This document shows, one piece after another, positions 1 to 10,696 of a stretch of 34,339 nucleotides of DNA. Every line of letters starts with the position of its first letter. Position 1 is the stretch's first letter. The notes beneath the pieces were generated by a model. The model was given only the letters and a program-made list of their open reading frames with translations, had not been told where the DNA came from and searched no databases. A program made the translations under genes and the position numbers. Origin of the DNA: Thiobacillus sp. (lineage in GTDB: Bacteria > Pseudomonadota > Gammaproteobacteria > Burkholderiales > Thiobacillaceae); the NCBI GenBank assembly GCA_011391285.1, contig JAABQU010000077.1:1-34339 (forward strand), in the 5' to 3' direction.

Positions 1-1206
1 GATCTCGATATCGTTGAAGCCGCGCTTGTCGAGGTGGGCGCGCAGCTTGGCCACCACCTCGCCCGCGCGCATGTCGGGCACCAGCCGGAAATCGATCTTC
101 GCCTCGGCGCGGCTGGGCATGGAGGTCTTGCCACCCGGACCGGTGTAACCGCTGACCAGGCCCTGGATGTTGACGGTCGGCTGGGACGCCAGCCGTGCCA
201 GGCTGGTGCGGAAGTCTTCGCCCCCGATCCAGCCCTGGACCTTCAGGTTTTTCTTGATGCCTTCCTCGGCCTCCGGCCGCAGGCCCGCGTCGATCAGCGC
301 GAGCTGCCCGGCCGAAAGCGGCCGCACCTCGTCCATCCAGCCATCAATAGTGGGCGTGACCCCGTCGTCGGCCACCAGGGTGTCCAGCGCCTTGACCAGG
401 CGCCAGGCTGGGTTCTCCACGCGCGCCGCGTTCATCGAATGGATTTCCATGCCCGGGCCACGACCCGAGCGGGCGCCGTCGGCCACCAGCTGGATCTCGG
501 CCACGCCTTTTGCGCCCAGGTGGATTTCGACGCTGCCGTTATCGCCCTGCCAGGCCACCGGCAGGATGACGCCGACCGAATCGGCCAAGGCCTTGGCGAC
601 TTCCGGATCGCCCGTGATCTGGCCGAAGTGCTCGGACCCTGTTTCCTCCTCGCCTTCGGCCACGAGCACGATGTTGACGGGCAGCGGCGTCCCGGTCGCC
701 TTGAAGGCCCGGATCGCCGTAAGCAAAGTGGATTCCGGGCCCTTCTGGTTGATCGCGCCGCGCGCTATGAGCACGCTTTTTCCATCGTCGCGTTCGACGA
801 TCTTCCCTTCGAGCGGCGGCTGGCTCCACTCCGCCGCGTCGAACTGCTTCACGTCATACATGAAGTAGACGGCGAGGGTCGTCGGTGCACCGGCGTCAAG
901 GCGGGCGAAGACGCCGGGGGCGCCGTCGGTGGGGATGATCCGCGCCGAGTCGAAGCCGGCGTCGAGCAGCATCCGCCGCATCAGCTCGGCGCCTTCCTGG
1001 CGGTTGAGTTTTTCGGCGTTGATCGAGGGCAGCGCGATCCATTCGCGGAGGCGGCGGATGGCTTCGTCGTGGTCGGCATCGATCGCTTTGCTAAGCGTTG
1101 CGCGCGTTTCGGCCGGTATCGTCGGTGCGGGCGTTTGGGCCGTGGCGGCGCTGGCAATGACACAGGCGAGGCTCGCAGCCAGGAAGAGGCGGGATCTGCG
1201 CAGCAT
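1..1206 (-). CDS. Exported M20-family metallopeptidase-like protein (3' end cut by window)
   Basis: The reading frame is open from ATG at 1206 to the left edge (402 codons, no stop). It begins with a signal peptide of about 22 residues (MLRRSR, hydrophobic core, ATAQ), so the product is probably periplasmic. The M20 fold is recognisable from a YDV motif (residues 117-119), an RGAINQKG motif (149-156), the EGEEETGS catalytic-Glu block (184-191) and a dimerisation-domain region with GPGMEIHS. Known M20 enzymes hydrolyse peptides or acylated amino acids with a two-metal site. Here the first metal His is Met116, the bridging Asp is Asn153, and no Asp stands at the expected third position near 'VILPVAWQGD', so activity may be non-canonical. 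The last His ligand lies outside the window. The substrate cannot be told. The family call is firm; catalysis is uncertain. Confidence 0.85.
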   Translation of the reverse strand, partial: MLRRSRLFLAASLACVIASAATAQTPAPTIPAETRATLSKAIDADHDEAIRRLREWIALPSINAEKLNRQEGAELMRRMLLDAGFDSARIIPTDGAPGVFARLDAGAPTTLAVYFMYDVKQFDAAEWSQPPLEGKIVERDDGKSVLIARGAINQKGPESTLLTAIRAFKATGTPLPVNIVLVAEGEEETGSEHFGQITGDPEVAKALADSVGVILPVAWQGDNGSVEIHLGAKGVAEIQLVADGARSGRGPGMEIHSMNAARVENPAWRLVKALDTLVADDGVTPTIDGWMDEVRPLSAGQLALIDAGLRPEAEEGIKKNLKVQGWIGGEDFRTSLARLASQPTVNIQGLVSGYTGPGGKTSMPSRAEAKIDFRLVPDMRAGEVVAKLRAHLDKRGFNDIEI

Positions 1207-1479
1207 GGTCGATGCACCTTCAGGAGGGAGTCGAGGGCTGAGTATGCCGGACGAGGAATGGCCCTTACGAGCCCGGGGCTGGCTGGTTCACTGCCGCGGA
1301 GTGCGGTGTCCTGCTGCCGAACCTGCGGCGCTGGCAGACCGGCATTGGCGGACCCGGCATACGGCCGCCGACGGCCAGGAGCGGACACCATGCCATGCCG
1401 GGTAACTTGGAAGTCACCGGCGCTGCGTGGCTCTTTCGCGCAGCTTCCGTGTGGACTGCCGGGTTGTGTTTCGCCATGT
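1207..1479. other. Intergenic stretch without a supported gene
   Basis: This stretch separates the M20-type gene from the hypothetical membrane protein; both genes lie on the minus strand. It must hold the upstream region of the M20 gene. A purine-rich AAGGTG lies a few bases before that ATG and may be its ribosome binding site. Open frames here encode low-complexity Arg/Pro/Ser-rich peptides with no recognisable domain, so I do not call a gene. No strong promoter or terminator is evident. Confidence 0.5.
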
Positions 1480-1956
1480 CTATTGAATTCGCAATTCGTC
1501 AGGCGCTTGCACACTGGGATTTGCACGCACTACCCAGCTCAAAAACGGTTTTAGCTCGCTGGATCTAAAGTAGCGGAGATCCATCCTTCCCTTCATGTGA
1601 TGAAGCATCCAGTCGCGATCCGCGTAGGTAAGTTTCGTTATCTCGCATGGCTCAAGAGTTATCGTCCGAACCGGGCTCCGTAGAGTGATGTTGCCGCTAT
1701 GGGTCACATCGATCCCCGTTGGCATCCTCAGGAACACATAAGCCATCCAGAACACAGCCACGGTCCAGATCACAGAAAATGCCAGAAATGGTGCGCGGTC
1801 TTGCGGGGGGTCGAACGGAACGAGTTCAAAAGCGGCGACGATTGTAAAGACCGCTCCAAGCGCACACATGGGCAGCGACACGACGTATGCGGACCATGGA
1901 CCAAAGGGTTTGGCTTTGATGTGCATTTCACTCTTCACGGCCGTCTCCTCGAACAT
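1480..1956 (-). CDS. Hypothetical membrane protein with two transmembrane helices
   Basis: The ORF encodes 158 residues. Two hydrophobic stretches, about residues 23-45 and 57-76, look like a transmembrane hairpin. A beta-rich C-terminal half follows, with alternating hydrophobic residues (GIDVTHSGNITL...), reminiscent of small bacterial PH-like membrane proteins. I do not recognise a family. The upstream sequence has TAAGG before the first ATG. A second ATG 10 codons later, with AAGAG upstream, is an alternative start. Base composition is visibly more AT-rich than in the neighbouring genes, which may mean recent acquisition. No operon partner is apparent on either side. Confidence 0.6.
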   Translation of the reverse strand: MFEETAVKSEMHIKAKPFGPWSAYVVSLPMCALGAVFTIVAAFELVPFDPPQDRAPFLAFSVIWTVAVFWMAYVFLRMPTGIDVTHSGNITLRSPVRTITLEPCEITKLTYADRDWMLHHMKGRMDLRYFRSSELKPFLSWVVRANPSVQAPDELRIQ

Positions 1957-2389
1957 AACGCCTTACGTCTTGATTGTTGAGCAGGCTAGCGGTCGAGAGC
2001 CCGGTGTACAGGTCAGCCAAAGGGGCCACTGCGCCACTTGGCCTTGAGGATAGCCGGGAATATTACCGGCCGCGTTACCGACAGCGGTAAGTTGGTGCTG
2101 AGATGGCGGCGCCGCCGAAATGGTGCCGACCCGTGCCGACACCTCCGCTCGCGACATCCCGAACAAGGTCGCGCAGCTCGATGATTCCGAGAAAATTAAG
2201 GTCGAGCTTGTCCGATACACAAACCGATGCAAACCCGGACACTTGCCTCCCCTCAAAGGCGCACATGTAGCGGCCAGCTGCGAGGTCCCGACGACGATTC
2301 TTTGTGGGATCAGACTTCCGCTTTGGGTGAAAGCGCTCGTCCAAGAATCAATGGACAACTCTTGTTTGCACGATCCGGCAGCCGCATGG
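1957..2389. other. Unassigned lower-GC stretch, no supported gene
   Basis: This lies between the hypothetical membrane protein and the 3' end of the ntrC-like fragment. It is less GC-rich than its surroundings. Short open frames exist on both strands (for example an 89-codon minus frame at 2075-2344 starting from TTG), but none has a clear ribosome binding site or a recognisable domain. I see no hairpin terminator behind the ntrC-like gene. It may hold decayed coding sequence or acquired DNA. Confidence 0.4.
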
Positions 2390-3679
<1,290 letters not shown>

Positions 3680-4237
3680 GAAATCGACATCTGGGTGATG
3701 CGGAGCGTGTTCGAGTGGATTGCCGCCAACCCGTCGGCTTTTGCGACTGCGGGAGGCTTCGCCATCAACCTGTCGGCGACGTCGCTCAGCAGTCCGGAGG
3801 TCATGAACTATCTGCAGAAGGTGCTGCCTGACCGTAGTTTTCCCACCAGCAAGATCACGTTCGAGATCACCGAAACCGCAGCGATCGGCAGCTATGGTGC
3901 GGCGCAGGACTTCATCCGGGAAATCCGCCGCTATGGCTGCAAGTTCGCGCTGGACGATTTCGGCAGCGGTTTCACCTCCTATGCCCACCTGAAGAACCTG
4001 CGCACCGATTCCCTCAAGATCGACGGCAGTTTCGTCAAGGACATGCTGAAGAATCCCGGCGACCATGCCATGGTCAAATCGATGAACGACATCGGCCACT
4101 CGCTTGGCCTGCGTACCGTGGCCGAATATGTGGAATCCCCCCAGATCCTCGAGGCGCTGCGGGAAATCGGCGTCGACTATGCCCAGGGCTACGCCATCCA
4201 CAAACCCTGTCGTCTCGACGAGTTCGCGAGCATATAG
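3680..4237 (+). pseudogene. EAL-domain (c-di-GMP phosphodiesterase) C-terminal fragment
   Basis: About 185 residues, from EIDIWVM to the stop at 4235-4237, match the second half of an EAL domain. Visible are INLSATSL, FEITET, FALDDFGSGF (the DDFG metal-binding motif), LKIDGSFV, VAEYVE and the DYAQGYAIHKP end. The EAL(L/V)R signature and the first part of the TIM barrel are missing, as is any sensor or GGDEF region, so the fragment should be inactive. The frame stays open leftwards, but that part is only the antisense of the ntrC-like gene. Homology for both genes stops at the same point, which marks a head-to-head breakpoint. A strong terminator follows at 4266-4295. Confidence 0.85.
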
Positions 4238-4265
4238 AGGCTCGGAATGGGCGAAGGACAGCCAG

Positions 4266-4295
4266 AAAAAACGCCGCTTTTCAGCGGCGTTTTTT
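4266..4295. terminator. Bidirectional rho-independent terminator
   Basis: A hairpin with arms CGCCGC and GCGGCG around a TTTTCA loop is flanked by six A on the left and a run of T on the right, so it should work in both directions. On the plus strand it ends the EAL fragment. On the minus strand it lies just beyond the 3' end of tRNA-Thr and ends the gltX/tRNA-Thr unit. Confidence 0.9.
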
Positions 4296-4301
4296 TACAA
4301 C

Positions 4302-4377
4302 TGGTGCCGCTGGCCGGAATCGAACTGGCGACCTTCGCATTACGAATGCGCTGCTCTACCAACTGAGCTACAGCGGC
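4302..4377 (-). tRNA. tRNA-Thr(CGT)
   Basis: The minus strand gives a 76-nt cloverleaf with the 3' CCA encoded. The seven-base acceptor stem GCCGCTG pairs with CAGCGGC. The D arm is TAGCTCAGTTGGTAGAGCA. The anticodon arm GCGCATTCGTAATGCG carries CGT, and the T arm carries GTTCGATTC. CGT reads the threonine codon ACG. The anticodon arm is the same as that of E. coli thrW as I recall it. Confidence 0.97.
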
Positions 4378-4391
4378 GAAAAACAGCGCGC

Positions 4392-4420
4392 ATTATAGCG
4401 GATTCGTTCGCGACTGTGGC
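4392..4420 (-). promoter_or_regulatory. Probable sigma70 promoter of tRNA-Thr
   Basis: On the minus strand a perfect TATAAT (4392-4397) lies about 14 bases before the mature tRNA 5' end. A weak -35, GCCACA (4415-4420), sits 17 bases further upstream and close to the gltX stop codon. The tRNA can thus be transcribed on its own as well as by read-through from gltX. Confidence 0.6.
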
Positions 4421-4423
4421 GGC

Positions 4424-5812
4424 CTAAAGCGCGGCTTTCAGACGGCTCACCACCTTGTCGCGGCCGATCAGTTCCAGCGTGGCGTCGATTGCAGGAGTCT
4501 GGGCCTCGCCGGTCACCAGGACGCGTACCGGCATCGCCAGCTTCGGCATCTTGAGGCCGTGCGCGGCGAGAGTTTCCTTGAATGCGGCACTGATGGCGCT
4601 GCGCTCCCAGGTCAGGGGTTCGAGGCGGGCGGCGAGGTCGGCCAAAGCCGGCAGCACCTCGGGCGTGACGTGCTGCGCCAGCAGTTCGGGCGTGGGGTGC
4701 AGGGTACGGTAGAACAGGGTGGTGGCGTCGGCCAGTTCCTCGATCGTCGCGGCGCGCTCCTTCACCAGCGCGCACACCGCCGCGAGATCTGGGCCATCGT
4801 CCGGGTTGGCGCCGTTGCGCACGAGGAAGGGGCGTACGAGACCGGCCAGCCGCGCATCGTCGGCCGCCTTGATGTACTGCTGGTTCAGCCAGCGCAGCTT
4901 TTCGGTGTTGAACTGCGCGGCCGAGGGCGTGATGTGGTCGAGGTCGAACCACTGCACGAACTGCTCGCGGCTGAAGAGTTCGGCGTCGCCGTGCGACCAG
5001 CCGAGCCGGGCCAAATAGTTGATCACGGCTTCCGGCAGGTAACCTTCCTCGAAATACTGCATCACTGATACGGCGCCGTGGCGTTTCGACAGCTTGGTAC
5101 CGTCATCACCGAGGATCATCGACAGGTGCGCGTACTGCGGCACCGTCGCACCCAGCGCCTTGAGGATGTTGATCTGGCGCGGGGTGTTGTTGACGTGGTC
5201 GTCGCCGCGGATGACGTGGCTGATCTGCATGTCCCAGTCGTCGACCACGACGCAGAAGTTGTAGGTGGGCGTGCCGTCGCCGCGCGCGATGATGAGATCG
5301 TCGAGTTCGGCATTGGAAAACTCGATGGTGCCCTTGACCAGGTCCTTCCACGCCACCGTGCCCTCGGTCGGATTGCGGAAGCGCACCACCGGCTGCACGC
5401 CGGACGGCGCCACCGGCAGCGTCTTGCCGGGCTCCGGGCGCCAGCGGCCGTCGTAGCGCGGCTTCTCGCCGCGCGCACGCTGTGCCTCGCGCATTTCGTC
5501 GAGTTCTTCGGTGCTGCAATAGCAGAGATAGGCTTGGCCGTCGGCCAGCATCTGCTCGATCACTTCCTTGTAGCGATACAGGCGCTTGGTCTGGTAGAAG
5601 GGGCCCTCGTCGTGGTTCAGCTCCAGCCAGGCCATGCCGTCGAGAATCGCCTGCACCGCCTCGGGGGTGGAGCGCGCGATGTCGGTGTCTTCGATGCGCA
5701 GGATGAACTGGCCGCCGTGATGACGCGCAAACGCCCACGAGAACAGCGCGGTGCGCGCACCGCCGATGTGCAGGAATCCGGTGGGGGAGGGGGCGAAGCG
5801 GGTGCGGATCAT
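4424..5812 (-). CDS. gltX: Glutamate--tRNA ligase
   Basis: This 462-residue class I aminoacyl-tRNA synthetase charges tRNA-Glu with glutamate in the cytoplasm. The N-terminus has the HIGH-type signature ([15 protein letters not shown], residues 7-20), followed by RIEDTD at 39-44. The second class I signature KLSKR is at 240-244. The length matches bacterial GltX and the C-terminal helical anticodon-binding region is complete. C97 and C99 are present, but the third Cys of the E. coli zinc site is Trp (RYDGRW), so zinc is probably not bound. ATG at 5812 is the only sensible start, as the catalytic signature begins within seven codons. A possible -10 TAAAAT lies at 5840-5845 on the minus strand. 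tRNA-Thr follows 46 bases downstream. Confidence 0.98.
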   Translation of the reverse strand: MIRTRFAPSPTGFLHIGGARTALFSWAFARHHGGQFILRIEDTDIARSTPEAVQAILDGMAWLELNHDEGPFYQTKRLYRYKEVIEQMLADGQAYLCYCSTEELDEMREAQRARGEKPRYDGRWRPEPGKTLPVAPSGVQPVVRFRNPTEGTVAWKDLVKGTIEFSNAELDDLIIARGDGTPTYNFCVVVDDWDMQISHVIRGDDHVNNTPRQINILKALGATVPQYAHLSMILGDDGTKLSKRHGAVSVMQYFEEGYLPEAVINYLARLGWSHGDAELFSREQFVQWFDLDHITPSAAQFNTEKLRWLNQQYIKAADDARLAGLVRPFLVRNGANPDDGPDLAAVCALVKERAATIEELADATTLFYRTLHPTPELLAQHVTPEVLPALADLAARLEPLTWERSAISAAFKETLAAHGLKMPKLAMPVRVLVTGEAQTPAIDATLELIGRDKVVSRLKAAL

Positions 5813-5865
5813 GGCAGGGCCGTGCGGAAAAAAGGGGCCATTTTACCGGATAGGGGCCCCCGAAA

Positions 5866-5895
5866 TTGACCTCGTCGGGTCGGATGTGGTTTAAT
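5866..5895 (+). promoter_or_regulatory. Sigma70 promoter of tRNA-Val
   Basis: TTGACC (5866-5871) and TTTAAT (5890-5895) are separated by 18 bases. Transcription would start near 5902, a few bases before the tRNA 5' end at 5909. The GC-rich discriminator CGCGCC after the -10 is typical of stable-RNA promoters under stringent control; that regulation is inference. Confidence 0.75.
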
Positions 5896-5908
5896 TCGCG
5901 CCGCTTCG

Positions 5909-5983
5909 GGGCAGTTAGCTCAGCGGTAGAGCATCGCCTTCACACGGCGGGGGTCACAGGTTCAAACCCTGTACTGCCCACCA
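5909..5983 (+). tRNA. tRNA-Val(CAC)
   Basis: A 75-nt cloverleaf with encoded CCA. The acceptor stem GGGCAGT pairs with ACTGCCC. The D arm is TAGCTCAGCGGTAGAGCA. The anticodon stem TCGCC/GGCGG carries the loop TTCACAC with anticodon CAC, and the T arm is GGTTCAAACC. CAC reads the valine codon GTG. It has its own promoter at 5866-5895 and a terminator at 6008-6034. Confidence 0.97.
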
Positions 5984-6007
5984 GCCCGAACACTGCATCA
6001 TGCAAAC

Positions 6008-6034
6008 AAAAAGCCCCGGTTTCCGGGGCTTTTT
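6008..6034. terminator. Bidirectional rho-independent terminator
   Basis: AAAAAGCCCCGG and CCGGGGCTTTTT form a 12-bp perfect stem around TTT. Flanking A and T runs make it functional in both directions. It ends tRNA-Val on the plus strand and the cusCBA-type operon on the minus strand, whose last stop codon is at 6054. Confidence 0.93.
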
Positions 6035-6053
6035 GCTTTTGGACTGTTCGGCT

Positions 6054-9000
6054 TCAGTGCGCGGCGGATGCCGTTCCAGCCGTCTTGTCGTTGGCAGCGG
6101 CGCGCCGGCGCATCAGCCAGTAGGCCGCCGGGACGACGAACAGCGACAGCAGCGGCGCGCTGACCATGCCGCCGATCATCGGGGCGGCGATGCGGCTCAT
6201 CACCTCGCTGCCGGTGCCGCTGCCGATCATGATCGGCAGCAGGCCGGCGACGATCACCGCCACGGTCATGGCTTTTGGCCGCACCCGTTGCACCGCGCCC
6301 TCGCGGATGGCGTCTTGCAGGCCCGCCTCGCCGGCCTGTCCGGCGGCCTGCTGTGCGGTCCAGGCGTTTTTCAGATAGAGCAGCATGATGACGCCGAACT
6401 CGGCGGCGACGCCCGCCAGCGCGATGAAGCCGACGCCGGTCGCGATCGACAGGTTGTAGCCCATCGCGTAGAGGAACCAGACGCCGCCGGTCAGCGCGAA
6501 CGGCAGCGTCGCCATGATCAGCAGTGCCTCGTCGATGCGGCGGAACGTGAGATAGAGCAGCACGAAAATGATCGCAAGGGTGGCCGGCACTACGGCTTTC
6601 AGCCGCGCGTTGGCGCGCTGCATGAATTCGAACTGGCCGGAATAGGCGATGCTCATGCCGGGTTCGAGCTGGACGCCTGCGGCCACGGCCTGCTGCAGGT
6701 CGGCCACGGTGGACGCGAGATCGCGCCCGCGCACGTCGACATAGACCCAGCCCGACAGTCGCGCATTCTCGCTTCTGAGCATCGGCGGGCCTTCGCTGAG
6801 GCTGACGGCTGCCACCATGCCGAGGGTGATCTGGCTGCCGGCCGGGGTGAGGATGGGCAGCGCGGCGAGCTTTTCGGGCGTGTCGCGCCATTCGCGCGGG
6901 TAGCGCACGTTGATCGGATAACGCGCCAGCCCCTCGACGGTTTCACCGATGTTTTCGCCGCCGATGAGGCTCGCCACCACCGACTGCACGTCGGTGACGT
7001 TGAGACCGTAGCGCGCGGCGGCGGCACGATCGATGTCGACGTCGACATAGCGTCCGCCGGTGAGCCGTTCGGCGAGCGCGGACGACACCCCCGGCACGGT
7101 GCCGGCGATGCGCTCGACCTGCTGTGCGACGCGGTCGATGTCGGCCAGGTTGGCGCTGGCGATCTTCACCCCGATCGGGCTCTTGATGCCGGTGGCGAGC
7201 ATGTCGATGCGGTTGCGGATGGGCGGCACCCAGATATTGGCCAGCCCCGGCACCTGGACCGCGCGATCGAGTTCCTCGACCAGCTTTTCCGGCGTCATCC
7301 CCGGCCGCCACTGCTCGCGCGGCTTGAACTGGATGATGCTTTCGAACATTTCCAGCGGAGCCGGATCGGTGGCGGTCTCGGCGCGCCCGGCCTTGCCGTA
7401 GACGCTCGCCACCTCGGGCACACTGCGTATCTGGCGGTTGGTCTGCTGCAGCAGTTCGGATGCCTTCTGCGCCGACAACCCCGGCAGCGCGCTCGGCATG
7501 TAGAGCAGGTCGCCTTCGTCGAGTGGCGGCAGGAACTCTCCGCCAAGGCGGTTGATCGGCCAGGCCGCGCTGAGAAACACCAGGACGGCGACGGCCAGGG
7601 TGGTTTTGGGGTGCGCGAGCACCGCCTCGAGCAGCGGCCGGTAGGCGCGAATCAGCCAGCGGTTGAGCGGGTTCTTTGTTTCGTTGGGGATGCGGCCGCG
7701 GATCCAGTAGCCCATCAGCACCGGCACCAGCGTCACCGACAGCGCGGCGGCCGCGGCCATCGCATAGGTCTTGGTGAAGGCCAGCGGCCCGAACAAACGG
7801 CCCTCCTGCGCTTCCAGCGTGAACACCGGAATGAACGACAGGGTGATGATGAGCAGCGAGAAAAACAGCGCCGGGCCGACCTCGCAGGCGGCCTCGACGA
7901 TCACCCGCCAGTGCGCCTCGCCCTGCAGGGTTTTCCCGGGGTGCTCGCGCTGCCAGGCTTCGATGTGCTTGTGCGCGTTCTCGATCATCACCACGGCGGC
8001 ATCGACCATCGCGCCGACGGCAATCGCGATGCCGCCGAGCGACATGATGTTGGCGTTGATGCCCTGCTGGCGCATGACGATGAAGGCGATCAGCACGCCC
8101 AGCGGCAGCGAGATGATCGCCACCAGCGAGGAGCGCAGGTGCCACAGGAACAGCGCGCACACCAGCGCCACCACGATGAATTCCTCGACCAGCTTCTGGC
8201 TGAGGTTGTCGATGGCGCGGTCGATGAGCGCGCTGCGGTCGTAGGTGGTGACGATTTCGACGCCCGGCGGCAGGCCGGTCTTCAGCGTTTCGAGCTTTTC
8301 CCTGACTGCCGCGATGGTGGCGCGCGCGTTCTGGTCGGAGCGCAGGATCACCACGCCGCCGACGGCCTCGCCCTCGCCGTCGAGTTCGCCGATGCCGCGG
8401 CGCATTTCGGGGCCGGTGCGGATCGTCGCGACGTCGCCCAGCGTCACCGGCGTGGTGCCCGCGAGCTTCAGCGGAATGGCGCGGAAGTCGGCCAGGGTTT
8501 CGAGATAGCCGCTGGCGCGCACCATGTATTCGGTTTCGGCGAGCTCCAGCACCGCCCCGCCGCTCTCCTGGTTGGCGCCACGAATGGCGGCGATGGCAAT
8601 CTGGTGCGGGATGCCGTAGGCGGCCAGCTTCACCGGGTCGAGCACCACCTGGTACTGCCTGACCATGCCGCCGATGGTCGCGACCTCGGCCACGTTCGGC
8701 AGCGTCTTCAGCTCGTATTTGAGAAACCAGTCCTGGATCGAGCGCAGCTGCGCCAGGTCGTGGCGGCCGGTTCGATCCACCAGCGCATACTGATAGATCC
8801 AGCCGACGCCGGTCGCATCCGGTCCGAGGGCGGGCTTGGCGCCGGCGGGCAGCCGGCCCTGCACCTGGCTGAGATATTCCAGCACGCGCGAGCGCGCCCA
8901 GTACAGGTCGGTGCCGTCCTCGAAAATCACGTACACGAAGCTGTCTCCAAAGAACGAGTAAGCGCGCACCGTCTTCGCGCCCGGCACCGAAAGCATGGTG

Positions 9001-9212
9001 GTGGCGAGCGGATAGGTGACCTGGTTCTCGACGATCTGCGGCGCCTGTCCGGCATAGGGCGTGCGGATGATGACCTGCACGTCGGACAGGTCGGGCAGCG
9101 CATCGATGGGCGTGGCTTTCACCGCCCACACCCCCCAGGCCACGACGAAGAGCGTCGCCAGCAGCACCAGAAACCGGTTGACCACCGACCAGCGGATCAG
9201 GGCCGCGATCAT
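6054..9212 (-). CDS. cusA: CusA-like Cu(I)/Ag(I) RND efflux pump
   Basis: This 1052-residue inner-membrane proton antiporter is the motor of a tripartite heavy-metal efflux system. The N-terminus [14 protein letters not shown] and the long periplasmic loops are typical of the HME-RND class. The three Met of the E. coli CusA copper site (573, 623, 672) correspond to M572 (LYMPSALPG), M622 (LEMFES) and M671 (IDMLATG). The proton-relay residues correspond to D404 (GAMVDAA), E938 (GVAAEFGV) and K980 (RPKAMT). Metal specificity for Cu(I)/Ag(I), rather than Zn/Co/Cd as in CzcA, rests on these Met residues. The start overlaps the cusB stop by four bases (ATGA), so translation is probably coupled. 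The gene is full length, with a terminator directly after it. Confidence 0.95.
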   Translation of the reverse strand: MIAALIRWSVVNRFLVLLATLFVVAWGVWAVKATPIDALPDLSDVQVIIRTPYAGQAPQIVENQVTYPLATTMLSVPGAKTVRAYSFFGDSFVYVIFEDGTDLYWARSRVLEYLSQVQGRLPAGAKPALGPDATGVGWIYQYALVDRTGRHDLAQLRSIQDWFLKYELKTLPNVAEVATIGGMVRQYQVVLDPVKLAAYGIPHQIAIAAIRGANQESGGAVLELAETEYMVRASGYLETLADFRAIPLKLAGTTPVTLGDVATIRTGPEMRRGIGELDGEGEAVGGVVILRSDQNARATIAAVREKLETLKTGLPPGVEIVTTYDRSALIDRAIDNLSQKLVEEFIVVALVCALFLWHLRSSLVAIISLPLGVLIAFIVMRQQGINANIMSLGGIAIAVGAMVDAAVVMIENAHKHIEAWQREHPGKTLQGEAHWRVIVEAACEVGPALFFSLLIITLSFIPVFTLEAQEGRLFGPLAFTKTYAMAAAAALSVTLVPVLMGYWIRGRIPNETKNPLNRWLIRAYRPLLEAVLAHPKTTLAVAVLVFLSAAWPINRLGGEFLPPLDEGDLLYMPSALPGLSAQKASELLQQTNRQIRSVPEVASVYGKAGRAETATDPAPLEMFESIIQFKPREQWRPGMTPEKLVEELDRAVQVPGLANIWVPPIRNRIDMLATGIKSPIGVKIASANLADIDRVAQQVERIAGTVPGVSSALAERLTGGRYVDVDIDRAAAARYGLNVTDVQSVVASLIGGENIGETVEGLARYPINVRYPREWRDTPEKLAALPILTPAGSQITLGMVAAVSLSEGPPMLRSENARLSGWVYVDVRGRDLASTVADLQQAVAAGVQLEPGMSIAYSGQFEFMQRANARLKAVVPATLAIIFVLLYLTFRRIDEALLIMATLPFALTGGVWFLYAMGYNLSIATGVGFIALAGVAAEFGVIMLLYLKNAWTAQQAAGQAGEAGLQDAIREGAVQRVRPKAMTVAVIVAGLLPIMIGSGTGSEVMSRIAAPMIGGMVSAPLLSLFVVPAAYWLMRRRAAANDKTAGTASAAH

Positions 9213-10696
9213 TTCGCGCCCCCGGTCTTGTAGAGCTTCTCGACCAGCAGCCCGTCATCGGTCTGGCGCACGCCGACGCGTACCCGGTCGCCGGCCTTCA
9301 GCCCCTGAGCAAGTTCGGGTCGCGCCAGCGGAAAGACCATGGTCATGCCCGGCATCGACAGCGATTCGAACGGGCCATGCGCGAGCGTCGCTTCCTCGCC
9401 GTCGATATCCTCAATCACCGCGTCGGCTTCATGCAGGGGCGCAGCGGGCGCGCCGCTGCCGGGTGCGGATGCGAGGCGGTCGAGCACGCCCTGCAGGCTG
9501 GCCTCGGAATCGATCAGGAACTGCCCGCTGGCGACCACCTGCTGGCCTTCGGCAAGCCCTGTCAGCACTTCGGTGCGGTCGTTCGCCTGACGGCCGAGGG
9601 TGACCTCGACCGGGCGGTAGCGCCCGCTGTCCTCCGCCACGATTACCAGCGCGCGGCGGCTGCTGCGGATCACCGCCTCGCTCGGCACGGTGAGCGCCTG
9701 TGCGGCCGCGCCAGCGATCTGCACCTCGGCGCTAAGGCCGGGGCGAATGTGGCCGTCGCGGTTGGGCAGTTCGATGCGCACGGTGAGCGCGCGCGCCACG
9801 GGGTCGACGCCCGGCAGGATGGCGATGACCCGCCCGGCGACCGTCTCGCCGGGAAACGCGGCGAAGCGCGCCTCGGCGGCATGCCCGGTGCGCACCTGGC
9901 CCGCCTGCGCCTGCGGCACCGCCACATCGAGCCATACGCTCGCGATGCCGTTGATACGGGCCAGCGTCTGCCCGGCGGAAAGCGTCATGCCAGGCCGTAC
10001 GTCGAGCGACTGCAACTCGCCGCCGATGGGCGCGGTGATCGCGATGCGGTCCTTCACCTGGCCGCTTGCCCTGATCTCGCTGATCAGCCGCTCAGGCATG
10101 CCGGCGAGCCGCATTCGCGCCTCGGCGGCGGTGGTCAGTCCGGCGTCGCCGGTGGCCTTCAGTGCCAGGTATTCCTGTTGCGCCGCCGCCCACTGCGGCA
10201 CCAGCAGCTCGGCGATGAAGGCGCCCGCGCCCACTACGTCGCCCGGCGCCAGCCGCGCCACTCGCTCGACGTAGCCGCCGCTGCGCGCTTGCACGATGGC
10301 GATGTCGCGTTCGTTGTAACGCACCAGACCGGTGGCGTGCAGCGTGTCCGAAATATCGGTGCGGGTGACAGCAGCGAGCCGCATCCCCAGGTTCTGCGTG
10401 ACGCTGGGGTCGATGCTCACGCTGGCGGCGTCGCCCCCCTCGTCCGCGTACTTGGGCACCAGCTCCATGTCCATGAAGGGCGACTTGCCGGGCTTGTCGA
10501 ATCGTTGCGCCGGCACCATCGGGTCGTACCAGTACAGCACACGGCGTTCGTCGGCGGACGGCGGCATGCTATCCGGCGTAGCGACTGGCGGGTGTTGGGT
10601 CCGGGTCCACAGCGTGGCGCCGACTGCGCCCAGCGCGATCAGCACGATGGCGGCGACGAGGCGGCCGACAAGGGGTTTGAGAGCGGGGGTCTTCAT
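9209..10696 (-). CDS. cusB: CusB-like periplasmic adaptor with fused CusF-like domain
   Basis: This 495-residue membrane fusion protein links the RND pump to the outer-membrane channel. It has an N-terminal membrane anchor (about 11-30). An N-terminal metal-binding segment follows, with YDPM (M60) and [13 protein letters not shown] (M75, M77), matching the three Met of E. coli CusB. Then come the barrel-sandwich and beta-barrel domains. Residues about 430-495 look like the copper chaperone CusF: H440, M448, M451 and M453 in the block SMPGMTM. The Trp that caps copper in E. coli CusF is replaced by Met448. There is no separate cusF in the cluster, so the fused domain probably supplies metal to the pump. 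The gene overlaps both neighbours by four bases. Confidence 0.93.
   Translation of the reverse strand: MKTPALKPLVGRLVAAIVLIALGAVGATLWTRTQHPPVATPDSMPPSADERRVLYWYDPMVPAQRFDKPGKSPFMDMELVPKYADEGGDAASVSIDPSVTQNLGMRLAAVTRTDISDTLHATGLVRYNERDIAIVQARSGGYVERVARLAPGDVVGAGAFIAELLVPQWAAAQQEYLALKATGDAGLTTAAEARMRLAGMPERLISEIRASGQVKDRIAITAPIGGELQSLDVRPGMTLSAGQTLARINGIASVWLDVAVPQAQAGQVRTGHAAEARFAAFPGETVAGRVIAILPGVDPVARALTVRIELPNRDGHIRPGLSAEVQIAGAAAQALTVPSEAVIRSSRRALVIVAEDSGRYRPVEVTLGRQANDRTEVLTGLAEGQQVVASGQFLIDSEASLQGVLDRLASAPGSGAPAAPLHEADAVIEDIDGEEATLAHGPFESLSMPGMTMVFPLARPELAQGLKAGDRVRVGVRQTDDGLLVEKLYKTGGAK

Noticed and set aside
34..1554. 506-codon open frame on the plus strand opposite the M20-type gene
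   Set aside because: Its translation has no recognisable domain and a His/Gly/Asp/Arg composition typical of antisense of GC-rich genes; the minus frame has a signal peptide and M20 motifs.
2075..2344. 89-codon minus-strand frame between the hypothetical membrane protein and ntrC
   Set aside because: TTG start, no ribosome binding site, no recognisable family. Kept only as part of the unassigned stretch.
3680..4201. Upstream extension of the NtrC-like frame to 603 codons
   Set aside because: That part is antisense to the EAL fragment. The frame is open by chance, and it should not be read as a fusion protein.
6000..9233. 1077-codon plus-strand frame opposite cusA
   Set aside because: It is a shadow: the minus frame has all CusA motifs and metal ligands, while the plus frame is His/Arg/Asp-rich with no domain.
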